From NCBI GenBank assembly GCA_029224185.1, contig CM055210.1, positions 15,014,619 through 15,078,618 of the forward strand: a DNA stretch of 64,000 nt. The letters are read 5' to 3'. Numbering within the stretch: position 1 is the first letter of the stretch; every line of letters starts with the position of its first letter. The notes under the pieces were generated by a model. It saw nothing but the letters and a program-made list of their open reading frames with translations, was not told the origin of the DNA and made no database searches. Origin of the DNA: Karalla daura. Lineage: Eukaryota > Chordata > Actinopteri > Chaetodontiformes > Leiognathidae. Positions 24,240 to 36,447 of the stretch are shown here, in pieces. The position numbers and the translations under genes were made by a program.

Positions 24240-25365
24240 GACCAAGATCTTTACTCCGGGACATCTGAACGCATGAGGTGGTTAGGAGACTTCATGATAA
24301 CTTAAAATGATCCTCATACTTTAAGCCCTCTGTGCTGTACTGTTTCAGACTGATTCATTCGTATTTAGTTTACTTCCAGTGTTTAGTACCCAGTCTTCTT
24401 AGGTTTTATTCCATCTTCATCCTCAACAGCAGCAGTCTTTCTATTGTTCAATAATTTCACCATCTTGGTCTTTAGACCAAGTCCTTGGGATGTTCCACTG
24501 ACCGTTGACCTGTGTTACTTTGTTCTTGATTGTAAACCTGTGATGTGTTTTATGAAATAAACATCCTGATTATCATAATGAGAGAGGAGCAATGATGTTT
24601 GTCTTTGTCTGTGTGTGCCCAGTAGTCAAACCTGAGCTCTCTTCAGAGGTTGGACATGTTCTTGCTATGACTCCTCCCTTCTCCTCGCCCCCACTTTATT
24701 TAAGTGGTTTGAACAGGAAGTACCTTCAGTGTTTTCATGCAGCAGTGTGTCTGCTCTGCCCTGACAGTATACAGATCAGACTCTTTGAAATAAATTTAGT
24801 ACAGTTCTGTAGCACATCTTTTCTATCATCAACCATGGACGCTAAAGGTTTCTGAGTTATGTTAGACACAAATTGTTTTTATTTAAGTAACATTATTCTA
24901 AATGCAGTGTAGCACAGGTAAAACTGCAGCATTCAGGAACACACATCCTCATGTTGGTGTGACCATAAATTACCATCACATCCACACACAGTGACCTGGT
25001 GCCTCTACATGACAGACCATCACCACCATCACCCAGTGCAGCATGTTGCTGGTGCAATCAGGATCAGGGAAGTATCAAATGTAACAACAATAGTGTTTTA
25101 TTCTGTAGCAATCACAAGTCCATGTTCTTAGAGTGGTGATCTCAATAACACAACACAATATAAGTAGTTACAGAGAAACCAGTGGAAGGATCTTCAATAT
25201 TATAAATGACTGAAAATCTCACAGTCAAAGGTTTCGATCATGACTTCACTGTTTCCACATCAGGACATTAGGCGGCACCTCTCGTTAGCCAATCATATGA
25301 GAGTCCTCTCTCTGAAGAGCAGAGAGCGGATTGAGATTGAAGGCATTCACAGCATGTTCAACACC
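24240..25365 (+). promoter_or_regulatory. N8 3' end and N9 upstream region
   Basis: AATAAA at 24556-24561, RUNX-ETS-like box at 24704-24721 (one T shorter, as upstream of N2), CATCACCACCATCACCC tract near 25018, and CCAAT at 25289-25293. Confidence 0.6.
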
Positions 25366-26928
25366 ATGAGCTGTCTGTGGTTTGCTTTGTGTCTGACTTG
25401 TCTCTTCTTGGGGGAAAGAGGTAAGATGCCTTTTATAACATCTAAATCTGTTGGTTTCACAAACTAGATTCACCTGACATGCTCTGTCTGGATCTCTGTT
25501 CTCTTCAGGTCAGACAACAGATGTCAAACCATCTGTACATGTTGCCCAGCAGAGTAGATTTATATCAGCTAATGTTGGTGAGACTGTGACTCTGGAATGT
25601 TTTTATGAGAAGGAGGTATGGACGTTATACTGGTATAAGCAAACTCCAGAACAAAGACTCAAACTGATCTGTAAGACGTATAGCCTTATTGAAAACATCA
25701 AAATGTCCGATGAATTCATGGAAAATTCTCGCTTCGTAGTCCACACGGAAAAAGGGAGAAATAACTTAACAATCTCAAATTTAAAGATTTCAGACTCATC
25801 TACTTACTACTGTGGTGGTGAGTTGAATTACATTTTGAGTTTCTCAGAGGGCATTACTGTCAGTGTGAAGGGTTCAGGACTGAACGTCCCAGTCTCAGTC
25901 CTTCACTCTCAGACCGTCCAACCAAGAGACTCCATCACCCTGAACTGCACAGTGTACAATGGAACCAGTAATGGAGAGCACAGCATGTACTGGTTCAAAA
26001 CCTCTGATGAAGATCATCCAGGAATCATTTACACTCATGGATCCACCAACAACCAGGGTGACAGGCAACAAACCCAACAGTGTGTCTACAACTTACCAAC
26101 GAGCAGCCTCAACTCTCCTCATGCTTGGACCTATTACTGTGCTGTTGCCTCATGTGGACACATTGTGTTTGGAGATGGGACAAAAAGGAACAATGAAGGT
26201 AAGAGATGCCATGAAATGGGTTGCCTGATTCCATTTAAATTACAGAAAAGAAGAATACTATGAGTGCTCCATCTTGTTTAGCTGCAGGTGCTGATGACTC
26301 TCTGATGTTGGTGTATGTCTTGAGTGGAGCTTTGGTCTTCAGCACCATCCTGGTTGTTTTACTAGCTTATAAAACATACTCCATGTACAAGAAAAACAGC
26401 TGCCCATACACAGGTAGGCTAACCTGTCATTTGTTGAATTGAGTTGAGCAGTTCTTGTTGAATCAATCTAATTTGTGAGTTTGTAAAGAGGTTGACGTGG
26501 CTGTTGTCAGGCTCTGCTACTCTAATACTTGCATGTAGAGATACCATTATGCTCTGTGCTTCACTGCTCTTCTCAGCACTTGCTTTGTGAATTCTGAAGA
26601 AGCCTTCTTTCTTTTGCTATGACCAGACTGCCAGACAGGACCCTCAGACGCCTCGGCTTCCAATGCACAAGTGAGTATGATGAGTGAGAGTTGCTGTGCT
26701 GCTGAAGCTGTGGGTATCCAACCACAAGGCAGCACCGGACACAAATAACACAACAGAGCAAAGACATGTCGCTAACATGCAGCTAACCTTTCAAACTTCC
26801 ATTCTCAGGGTTTACAAGATGCAGACGTCCTCCATTATGCTGCTGTGACAGTGAACAAGGACAAAAGGTCAGGAAGACCGAGGGATGACACATGGAGTGA
26901 ATGTGTGTACTCCACTGTGAGGCAGTAG
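25366..26928 (+). CDS. nitr: N9: NITR with altered I-domain J motif (subfamily A)
   Basis: 344 residues. Exons: 25366-25420, 25509-26198, 26288-26413, 26627-26670, 26809-26928. V (TLECFYEKE, LYWYKQTPEQ, SSTYYCGGELNYILSFSEG) is related to N5 and N7. The I domain carries an intermediate segment (QPRDSITLNCTVYNGT, then SNGEHSMYWF) without the TGNC cysteine. The conserved HAGTYYC is HAWTYYC, and the J-like end FGDGTKVDVGG is FGDGTKRNNEG. Intron 2 is 89 nt and has a stop in the open-frame register, so it must be spliced. Tail ITIM VLHYAAV and ECVYSTV are intact. Confidence 0.84.
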
Positions 26929-28880
26929 GACCGAGATCCTACCGACTGGTGATATTTGGTCATTATGACATTTAATGATAACTTTAAATGATCGTCAATA
27001 ATCTCCGTCTTCATCCTCAACAACAGCAGTTTTCACCATCTTGGTCTGAAGGATGTTCCATTTACTTGTGACCTGTGTTACTTCACTCTAGATTGTAATA
27101 CTCTGTTGTGTTTTCTGAAATAAACATCCTGATTATCATAATGAGAGAGGAGCAATGATGTTTGTCTTTGTCTGTGTGTGCCCAATAGTCAAACCTGAGC
27201 TCTCTTCAGAGGTTGGACATGTTCTTGCTATGACTCCTCCCTTCTCCTCGCCCCCACTTTATTTAAGTGGTTTTGAACAGGAAGTACCTTCAGTGTTTTC
27301 ATGCAGCAGTGTGTCTGCTCTGCCCTGACAGTATACAGATCAGAGTCTAAAGTCAGAGACTCTTTGAAATAAAGATAGTGCATTTCACATTTTTTCCTTG
27401 ATCTACTATGAAGGCCAAACGTTTATTTGTACAATAAATGTCTCAACAAAACATCTGTATTCATAGAGCTTCATCGTCAACCCAAAACATAATGTTACTG
27501 ATGCAACCAAGACAAGTGAAGTATCATACGTAACCATGACATTATCTTATTCTGTAGCAATCACAAGTATACATTCCTGACCACTCTACAGTGGTGATAT
27601 CTTAAGGAAAACATAATACAATAGTTGAAGAAAGACCAGTGGACATGTTTTAAACGTTACCCTGCCTGACAGAGTCACAGTGAGAGGCTTCCATCATAAG
27701 TCCACTGTTTCCAGATCAGGACCTTAGGCGGCATCATTGGCCAATTAAACGACAGTCCTTCTCCAACGTCTCGCACTAAAAGATATGCCCGAATTGAAAT
27801 GAGAGTTCGTCTGAACTGCTCTGACTGCCAGAGAGTATACACCCTGACGTTTCTTGTGAGAATGTCAGAAACACAGTAACGGGAATCTGAAGTCAGACGA
27901 AAACTGAACACTTTTGTCCACCTGAACACAAAAATGTGTTTCAAGATGAATACCTGCTTGTTGTTTCATCTGAGCCTGTAAATGACACGATGTTGCTTTC
28001 GGCTCTCAACCAACGAGCACTCGTCTCAGATTCGAGGAAGACAGCACAATGTATGACCATTCTTCACTGTTTCTGCCATGTGAAGATGCAGGCGCAGCCA
28101 CAAAAAGTACCTTTGGAGAAAGGCGAAAAGGCCTATTTCTTCACAGTTTCACACATCTGCACATCTGTGCACTGTACCACTATACACAGATGTCCTCTGG
28201 TCAAGATGTTCATAAACTCTTATAATCCATGCATCATTTGGAAGGTAGAAACCTCCTCTGGAAGATGGAAGTGACAAATATAAGACACTACAGTCTAGCG
28301 ACGCATTGCAGCTGAACAAGGGCCTGACAAATTCAGGTTTCCAGCGCATGGTAAAGATAAGTCGGTCTCTGAGCTTCAAAACTTTACTGACAGTGATCAA
28401 ACACTGAGCCAGCCTCTAACACTGTACTGGAGTGAAACCAGGTATCAAAGTGATAAGTCAGGATGTTTTTGAGCACATAAACACCATAAAACATCACTAG
28501 AATGAAACAGTACAGCTCAGTGAAAGGAGTGAGGCCTCTGCCGTTTATAAAACAGCTATGTCCATGCTAACAGATTAGCACAAGGTCCCACGTAGTATGA
28601 CTCACTGCTCAGCGATCATTTCGGACAATGTGATTTGGACTGCTCTTGTGGTAAATCCATCAGAGATACAAGAAAAACAAGGTTGTAATAGGGAAGAGGA
28701 GAGCTTCCTGGATACAGCAATACCACATATGTCACCGTTGTGATGCCGTATGCGCCTGTGAGAGGCCATTTAAATTAGGAGGAGGGCTTAGCCAATGTGG
28801 GCGTTGGAGCGGCGTTTGAGCAGCTTAAGGGCAGACAGCGTTTTGAGACTGAAGTCATTCATGACAGCATTTTCAGCACC
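26929..28880 (+). promoter_or_regulatory. N9 3' end and N10 upstream region with a duplicated or split promoter
   Basis: AATAAA at 27119-27124 and RUNX-ETS-like box at 27267-27285. A promoter-like module (CAGGACCTTAGGCGGCATCA, then TTGGCCAATTAAACGACAG) lies at about 27716-27762 but no leader follows. About 1 kb of sequence unlike other units follows, then a second CCAAT (28792-28796) 89 bp before the N10 ATG. An open frame at 27936-28274 has no recognised domain. I see no other gene here. Confidence 0.5.
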
Positions 28881-30364
28881 ATGAGCTCTCTGTGGTTTGC
28901 TTTGAGTCTGACTTGTCTGTCGTTGGGGGGAACAGGTGAGTGAGTGGTCTTTTCTAACTTGTAAATTTGTTCTATTCACAAACTAGAATCAGCTGACATG
29001 CTCTGTCTGGATGTCTGTTCTCTCCAGGTCAGACGGTCGATGTCAAACCACCTGAGCATGCTCCCCAGCAGAGTAGATTTATATCAGCTAATGTTGGTGA
29101 GAATGTGACTCTGGAATGTTTTTATAAGGGGGAGGTATCAATGATTTATTGGTATAAGCAAACTCTAGAACAAAGACTGAAGCTCATCTCGATGACATTT
29201 GGAAATGTAAAAAGCAGCACCTTGCACAACGAATTTAAGAACAACCCTCGCTTTGCTGTACACACAGAACATGGAATAAATAACTTAATAATATCTGGTT
29301 TAAAGATTTCAGATTCAGGTACATATTACTGTGCTGGTTACCATGCAACCCTTTTAGAATTTGCTAATGGAACCACTGTCAGTGTGAAGGGTTCAGGACT
29401 GAACGTCCCAGTCTCAGTCCTTCACTCTCAGACCGTCCAACCAAGAGACTCAAACGCTCTGAACTGCACCATGTACACTGGGACCAGTAACCTAGAGCAC
29501 AGCGTTTACTGGTTCAAAACCTCTGATGAGGATCATCCAGGAATCATTTACACCCATGGATCCACCAACAACCAGGGTGACAGGCAACAAACCCAACAGT
29601 GTGTCTACAACTTACCAATGAGCAGTCTTGGTTCTTCTCATGCTGGGACCTACTACTGTGCTGTTGCCTCATGTGGACACATTGTGTTTGGAGACGGGAC
29701 CAAAGAGCACGTTGAAGGTAAGAGACATCAAGGAGCAGACTGTCTCATCAAATTCAATGATCTAAGAGAGGAAATGATGAGTGCTCCATCGTGTTCAGCT
29801 GCAGGTGGGGATGACTCTCTGATGTTGGTGTATGTCTTGAGTGGAGCTTTGGTATTCACCACCATCCTGGCTGTTTTACTGGCTTATAAATTACACTCCA
29901 TGAACAAGAACAACAGCTGCCCACACACAGGTAGGGAAAACTGTCATTGTTGCATACGATGCCAAAAGATGCCATCTTTGCATCTTGCCCTGTGCTTCAC
30001 TGCTCTTCTCAGCACTTGCTTTGTGAATTCTGAAGAAGCCTTCTTTCTTTTGCTATGACCAGACTGCCAGACAGGACCCTCAGACGCCTCGGCTTCCAAT
30101 GCACAAGTGAGTATGATGAGTGAGAGTTGCTGTGCTGCTGAAGCTGTGGGTATCCAACCACAAGGCAGCACCGGACACAAATAACACAACAGAGCAAAGA
30201 CATGTCGCTAACATGCAGCTAACCTTTCAAACTTCCATTCTCAGGGTTTACAAGATGCAGACGTCCTCCATTATGCTGCTGTGACAATGAACAAGGCCAA
30301 AAGGTCAGGAAGACCGAGGGACGACAAGAAGAAGGAATGTGTGTACTCCTCTGTGAGGCAGTAG
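28881..30364 (+). CDS. nitr: N10: NITR with a near-canonical V J-motif (subfamily A)
   Basis: 344 residues. Exons: 28881-28935, 29028-29717, 29805-29930, 30063-30106, 30245-30364. Leader MSSLWFALSLTCLSLGGTG. V has TLECFYKGE, IYWYKQ, DSGTYYC and the end AGYHATLLEFANGTTVSV, whose FANGT is nearer to the FGxGT of rearranging receptors than the FSEGI of its neighbours. The I domain has the NALNCTMYTGT segment of N4 and N12 and ends GTKEHVEG. Intron 3 is shortened to 132 nt. Tail: VLHYAAV and ECVYSSV. Confidence 0.86.
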
Positions 30365-31522
30365 GACCGAGACACTGGCATTTGGTTGTTCCAAGGTTTT
30401 ATCATAACTTAATATTTAAGCTTCATCTTTCACTGTATCTTCAGTATTTTGGATTCCACTGTTTACCACCCACTATTCTTTTGTTTATTCTGCCTTCAGT
30501 CTCTATAGCAGCAAATTAGTGTTTCATCAGCGTAACAGCTCCATCTTGTCTTAAATAAACGTGCGTGTACATCTGACCTTCTGTATTGCCATTCACGTCT
30601 CTTGTTTCGTGCTCTGTCTTTGGTGTTTTACTCCTGCTCATAACCCCGTGTTATGTTGGTTCAAAAACTGTTGGTTTTACAGTTCTATGCAATAAAAGTC
30701 ATAATTGCAGAGTTACAAGTGTGCGTCTTGTCATCCTTGCATGAACGACAGTCACTCATCTTCAACACATATTTGTCTCGACCTTCAACCTTAATTCAAG
30801 TGGTTTCAAACAGGAAACGCCTGCAGAGTGTTCATGCACAGCGCAGTGTGACTGCTCTACGCAGACTATTTTAAGAAGATACAAGACTGAAACAGTCTTT
30901 GAAATCATATCGAAATGATGTGTAATAAGATCCAGGTCTGAGCAGTTAGGAACACATAAATGCTGCAGATTTGTCCAGGAATGACAGGAATAATAAAGCG
31001 TTCTGAGCGGTCCGAGCTGGAACATCTCTTCACGTCCACACACACGTGAATGTGGTATTTACAGGTGAGACACACTGGTTGCATCGTTTTCATCATCACA
31101 AAATCACAACAAAATCAAGCAAAAACTGTTAAAAAACAACGTGGCTTTGTTCATTTCTCCTGTGCTGATCTTTCAATAAATGTGTCTGGCTGTGGACATA
31201 GTTTCCCTCTGGAAATCACCACAAATGCAAGAATCATTGCACACTTCAAACAGCCAGATATGGAAACAATTAGCAGCGCATGTCACTACTTTAAAGATCT
31301 CTATATGAAAACGATAGAGATGTGAGTGGATGAATACCAGCAGACATCTTTTAAATGTTGCACGACCTGAAAAAACTCACAAAGGGTCTGATCGTGAGTT
31401 CAGTGTTGTCAGCTGGGAACTTTAGGCGGCGCCTCTCGTTAGCCAATCAAGCGAGAGTGCTCTCCCTACAGAGAGGAGAACACGCTGAGATTAAGGTCAT
31501 TCACGGCAGCATTTTGAACACC
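30365..31522 (+). promoter_or_regulatory. N10 3' end and N11 upstream region
   Basis: Polyadenylation signals AATAAA at 30554-30559 and 30691-30696. A diverged RUNX-ETS-like box (GTGGTTTCAAACAGGAAACG) is at 30800-30819. The proximal module reads TTTAGGCGGCGCCTCTCGTT with CCAAT at 31443-31447, 80 bp before the ATG. From here rightward the upstream regions diverge from those of N1-N10. Confidence 0.55.
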
Positions 31523-33140
31523 ATGAGAGCTCTGTGGTTTGCTCTGTGTCTGACTTGTCTCTTTCCGGGGGAAAAAGGTGAGTTGTTTTCTTGAACTTTT
31601 TTATTTACTTTGTATACACGTTACCATCGACTGAAACACACTCTGGATCTCTGTTCTCTCCAGGTCAGAACATCAGTGTGAAATCAGATGTACGTGTTCC
31701 CCAGCAGAATAGGTTTATATCAGCTAATGTTGGTGAGACTGTGACTCTAAAGTGCTTTTATGAGGGTAAACCAACAAGGAATTACTGGTACAAACAACCC
31801 CTGGAACAGACACTGAAGCTCATCTCGATGTTCTATAGGACTCAGAAAAGTGGTATCCTGTTCAACGAATTCAACAACAATCCTCGTTTCGTGGTTCAAT
31901 CAACTGACTTAATCATTTCTGATTTAAAGATTTCAGATTCAGGTACATATTACTGCGCATATGGCTTTGGATATGAGTCAAATTTCACAGAGGGCATTAC
32001 TGTCAGTGTGAAGGGTTCAGGACTGAACGTCCCAGTCTCAGTCCTTCACTCTCAGACCGTCCAGCCAGGAGGCTCCATCACCCTGAACTGTACAGTCTAC
32101 ACTGGAAACTGTGAAGAAGAGCACAAGGTTTACTGGTTCAAAACCTCTGATGAAGATCATCCAGGAATCATTTACACTCATGGATCCACCAACAACCAGG
32201 GTGACAGCCAACAAACCCAACAGTGTGTCTACAACTTACCAATGACCAGTCTTGGTTCTTCTCATGCTGGGACCTACTACTGTGCTGTTGCCTCATGTGG
32301 ACACATTGTGTTTGGAGACGGGACCAAAGTGGACGTTGAAGGTAAGAGACGTCATGGAGCAGACTGTCTCATCAAATTCAATGATCTGAGAGAGGAAATG
32401 ATGAGTGTTCCATCGTGTTCAGCTGCAGGTGGAGACATCTCTCTGATGGTGTATGTCTTGAGTGGAGCTGTGGTATTCACCGCCATCCTGGTTGTTTTAC
32501 TGGCTTATAAAACATACTCCATGTACCAGAACAACAGCCGGACACATAAAGGTGAGCACATATTGACGCTATCTCATTTTAAACGTCACTCATAGGAAGT
32601 GTACCACTTCTGAGAGTGAAACACATAACCCGAACGTAATGATGTCAGCTCAGCCATCTGGTTCACTGCTCTTCTCACCACACGCATGATTTTTTCTTTT
32701 GCCACAACCAGACTGTTACGCAAGACCCCGCGACGCCTCGGCTCCCACTGCGCCCGTGAGTATCTGCAGGGAGAGGACTTGTCTTCAGAGCTGTGAGGAA
32801 CTCACTGCAGGACACAAACTGAGCTTGACTGTTACCAGGACGCTGTTGGAATCATTACCATGGTGACATATGACTGCGGTGGTGATGATCACTTGCTTCG
32901 TTCTTTTCATTTGTCCTTGACTCGACTCTAGTTTCCGTCTCACAGTCCCAACAGTGGAAATACGTTTGGTCTTTATGAACAAAGTCAATCCTGAAGGGCA
33001 TCATTCCGTCTTTGCAGGGTTTACAAGACTCGGACGGCCTCCATTATGCTGCCATAACAATGACCAGGGCCAAGAGACCAGCAGACAGACAGAGGGACGA
33101 CAGGAGGGACAACTGTGTGTACTCCACTGTGAGACAATAG
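31523..33140 (+). CDS. nitr: N11: NITR, inhibitory type (subfamily A)
   Basis: 340 residues. Exons: 31523-31577, 31664-32341, 32429-32551, 32712-32755, 33018-33140. Leader MRALWFALCLTCLFPGEKG. V (TLKCFYEGKP, NYWYKQPLEQ, DSGTYYCAYGFGYESNFTEG) is four residues shorter than in N10, with a gap before LIISDLK. The I domain is the five-cysteine type with TGNCEEEHKV. The membrane segment has SGAVVFTAILVVLLAY. The spacer exon is diverged (CYARPRDASAP). Exon 5 is 123 nt and encodes GLHYAAI and NCVYSTV; Leu stays two residues before the ITIM Tyr. Confidence 0.86.
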
Positions 33141-34103
33141 GACGAAAGACTGACAGGAGACATTTGGTCATCTTACAGTGCCACTTTACAGAATTCTTTC
33201 CCGTTTATCTTTTGTGCTTTAGTTTTGATAGTTTCTCAGTCTCTCAATTTCATTTTCATAATTTTACCATTTTGGTATAAAGCTCAAGTCTTTTAGTCTC
33301 TGATTTATTTTTATTCACCTATCTTTTCTTGGCTCTGTCTTTGGTGTTTTCCTCAAGGTTGTAACTCAGTGTTTGCTGAAAAACACTTGGTTTTGATCAG
33401 TTCTTTACAATAAAAGTCGTTGTTTCCATTGAGACTCTGGAGTGAGGATGCTTGCCTTTGTCTCTTTGTGGCCAGCAGTCTTACATCAGCGTGCTTGAGC
33501 CTTGGACCTGCACCCGTCGTGGCTCCTCCCCTTTTACACGCCCTCACACCATGCGAGTGGTTTTTAACAGGAAGGACCTGCAGTGTTTTCATGCACAGCA
33601 GCAACACAGTGTGACTATTTTAAGAACATCTGACGGCTCAGAGTCTGACGGTACATTCTTTGAAAGCGCCTGGAAATGCTCTGCAACAAAATCATGTTGT
33701 GATCAGCTACAAACACTCCAACATCGCCAATTTTTTTGTTGTTATGTTCATATTAGTGGAAGTCTAAATGTCTCATCACATCCAGATGTGTAAACCTGGT
33801 ATTTCGCCTTCATAATTATGGATGAAAATATTCACATCTTCTATAAAATCATCATCTCTGCATATTTCAACCCAAAAAGTTTTCCTTTTCCAAGTACAAT
33901 GAGTGACAGAAATACCAGTAGACGTCTTTAAATGTTACGCTACCTGGAAAAAGTCACAGTCAAAGGCTGTGATCATGACTTCACTGTTTCCAGATCAGGA
34001 CATCAGGCGGCACCTCTCGTTAGCCAATCATATGAGAGTCCTCTCTCTAAAGAGCAGAGAGCGTATTGAGATTGAAGGCATTCACGACAGCATGTTCGAC
34101 AAC
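33141..34103 (+). promoter_or_regulatory. N11 3' end and N12 upstream region
   Basis: AATAAA at 33409-33414. RUNX-ETS-like box (GTGGTTTTTAACAGGAAGGA) at 33557-33576. Proximal module CAGGACATCAGGCGGCACCT with CCAAT at 34024-34028. The last 150 bp resemble the N4-N9 promoters. Confidence 0.58.
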
Positions 34104-36447
34104 ATGAGCTCTCTGTGGTTTGCTTTGTGTCTCTTCTTGAGGGGAACAGGTGAGTGGTCTAACTTTTCTAACCACTCCATTTGTTGTGTTAAAACTGATA
34201 ACATTCAGTGAAATGTGGATCTCTGTTCTCTTCAGGTCAGGCGACCAATGTGAAGACATACGTACGTGTTCCCCAGCAGAGTAGATTTATATCAGCTAGT
34301 GTTGGTGAGAGTGTGAGTCTGGAGTGTTTTTATGAGGGGGAGCCAACAAGGTTTTACTGGTATCAGCAAACTCTGGAACACAGACTAAAGCTCATCTCCA
34401 TGTTGTATTTGACAAAACCCAAGATGTTCAATGAATTTGAAAACAATCCTCGCTTCAGACTCAACCCCACCGATAGTGCTAATCACTTAATAATTTCTGA
34501 TTTAAGGATCTCAGACTCAGCGACGTACTACTGTGCGAGTGTCCTTGGTTATGATTTTGACTTTGCAGAGGGCATTACTGTCAGTGTGAAGGGTTCAGGA
34601 CTGAACGTCCCAGTCTCAGTCCTTCACTCTCAGACCGTCCAACCAAGAGACTCAAACGCTCTGAACTGCACCATGTACACTGGGACCAGTAACCTAGAGC
34701 ACAGCGTTTACTGGTTCAAAACCTCTGATGAAGATCATCCAGGAATCATTTACACCCATGGATCCACCAACAACCAGAGTGACAGGCAACAAACCCAACA
34801 GTGTGTCTACAACTTACCAATGAGCAGCCTCAACTTTCCTCATGGTGGGACCTACTACTGTGCTGTTGCCTCATGTGGACACATTGTGTTTGGAGACGGG
34901 ACCAAAGTGGACGCTGGAGGTAAGAGACGTCATGGAGCAGACTGTGTTTATTCATCACATTCATACTCGGGGGCAGTGCAGTCATGCTTCAATCCCATGT
35001 TGAAGCATCCTTGGGCAGGATAAGGATCTCCTTTAGATGCCGTGTCATCGGACTGGGAATGTGGCTACTCTACTGGTTAAGCAGACAGACCATGGCAGAC
35101 TCTGCTTTCAGTGTGTGAAGGGGTGAATGTGACTTTTGTTTGTCGATGAAGACCGCTAGGAAGGTGAAACATATGAACCCCTCCATCTGCCATGTTGTTC
35201 AGCTGCAGGTGCTGATGACTCTCTGATGTTGGTGTATGTCTTGAGTGGAGCTTTGGCATTCACCACCATCCTGGTTGTTTTACTGGCTTACATAGCATGC
35301 TCTATGTACAGGCACAACAGCTGCCCACACACAGGTAGGCTACACTGTAGGCTACGTGACCCAGAAGCGCCATCTTGTCCTGTGGTTTACTGCTTTTCTC
35401 TCCACACACATTCTGAATTCTGAAGATGTCTTTTTTTTCTTTTCGCAACGACCAGACTGCCAGGCAAAACCCCCAAACCACTCAGTTTCCAGCGCACAAG
35501 TGAGTATTTATAGCGAGTGTAGTGCGTCTGAAGCTTTGAGTATTTAACCACAAGGTAGCAGAGCATGAAAAGAAACACGAGTCGAGAGAGTCACTTGCAT
35601 TGTTCTTTGCAAGGTATTTCTTTAAACCCTTCCTCGAGTTGAAATTACTTTGTGTCTCTCAATCCCAACTACAAGTTTGTCTGTTTACGGAGTCACTCTT
35701 GCAGATGTTTCCGAGAGTCTCTGAGAGACATGACACTAACCAGGGATGGGTATCGTGGACCGGTTCTTTTTCATACCTCTGGCCCGTTAACATGGCTGCT
35801 CATGAGTTCTGCTTCGTTACTGATGTGTAGTGGCTTCACATGCACGCTGGTTTCGTTTGCTTCAGTATGCAGTCCCTGTGAGGTTTCCTTCAGCCTCACC
35901 ATGGCTGAGAGTGTCTGATACGCTACCCGAAGCCTCGAGTGAAGCTCAGCCCAGCAGGGCATCATCTCTCAAAGTCACAGTTCACTTTCAACTCTGCAGG
36001 CCGGATGTCTGCTTCACTAATGTTAGCATCATGTCTTCGTGTAAAGCTGCACTATGAGGGTCATCTCCCAAGAATCCTTTAGATCAGTTCAAGGTTTTGT
36101 TCCAATCGTAATGAACCAGTTTGTGTGTGTGCTGTATCTTCTGGTCAGAGGTGAAGATATAAGAGAGTTTATTCAAAATAAAAGCATTTGTAGCCTTTTA
36201 TGCCCTCACCCAATGACAATCAATACGAGAATTAACAAATAATTGGATCAGTGAGCAACACTGATAATGGAATCAGAGTCACTACATTCTCGAACACACA
36301 GTGAAACCTTCAATCTGTGGTTTCCAGGGTTTACAGGATGCAGACAGCCTCCATTACGCTGCTATAAGCATGCACAGGCCCAGCAGGTCAGCCGGACAGA
36401 GGGACGACACACGGACCGAGTGTGTGTACTCCAGCGTGAAGCCGTAG
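34104..36447 (+). CDS. nitr: N12: NITR with shortened leader and enlarged introns (subfamily A)
   Basis: 339 residues. Exons: 34104-34149, 34236-34919, 35209-35334, 35456-35499, 36328-36447. The leader lacks nine bases (MSSLWFALCLFLRGTG), so the hydrophobic core is short and ends in Arg; signal function may be weakened. The first third of V (SASVGESVSLECFYEGEPTR) is the same as N1, but the V end is ASVLGYDFDFAEG. The I domain has the NALNCTMYTGT segment. Intron 2 (289 nt) holds a repeat fragment and intron 4 is 828 nt instead of about 140. The stalk end reads AYIACSMYRHNS. Tail: SLHYAAI and ECVYSSV, ending KP. Confidence 0.82.
34950..35170. repeat. Dispersed-repeat fragment in N12 intron 2
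   Basis: Sequence unlike intron 2 of the other genes, containing CAGTGTGTGAAGGGGTGAATGTGACTTTTGTT and related text. This resembles a widespread teleost interspersed repeat with a GTGTGTGAATGGGTGAATGTGAC core, recalled from general knowledge. It disrupts the 87-nt open intron seen in ten paralogues. Boundaries are approximate. Confidence 0.45.

Noticed and set aside
27936..28274. 112-residue + strand open frame between N9 and N10.
   Set aside because: No recognisable domain, no exon context, and not present in other units.
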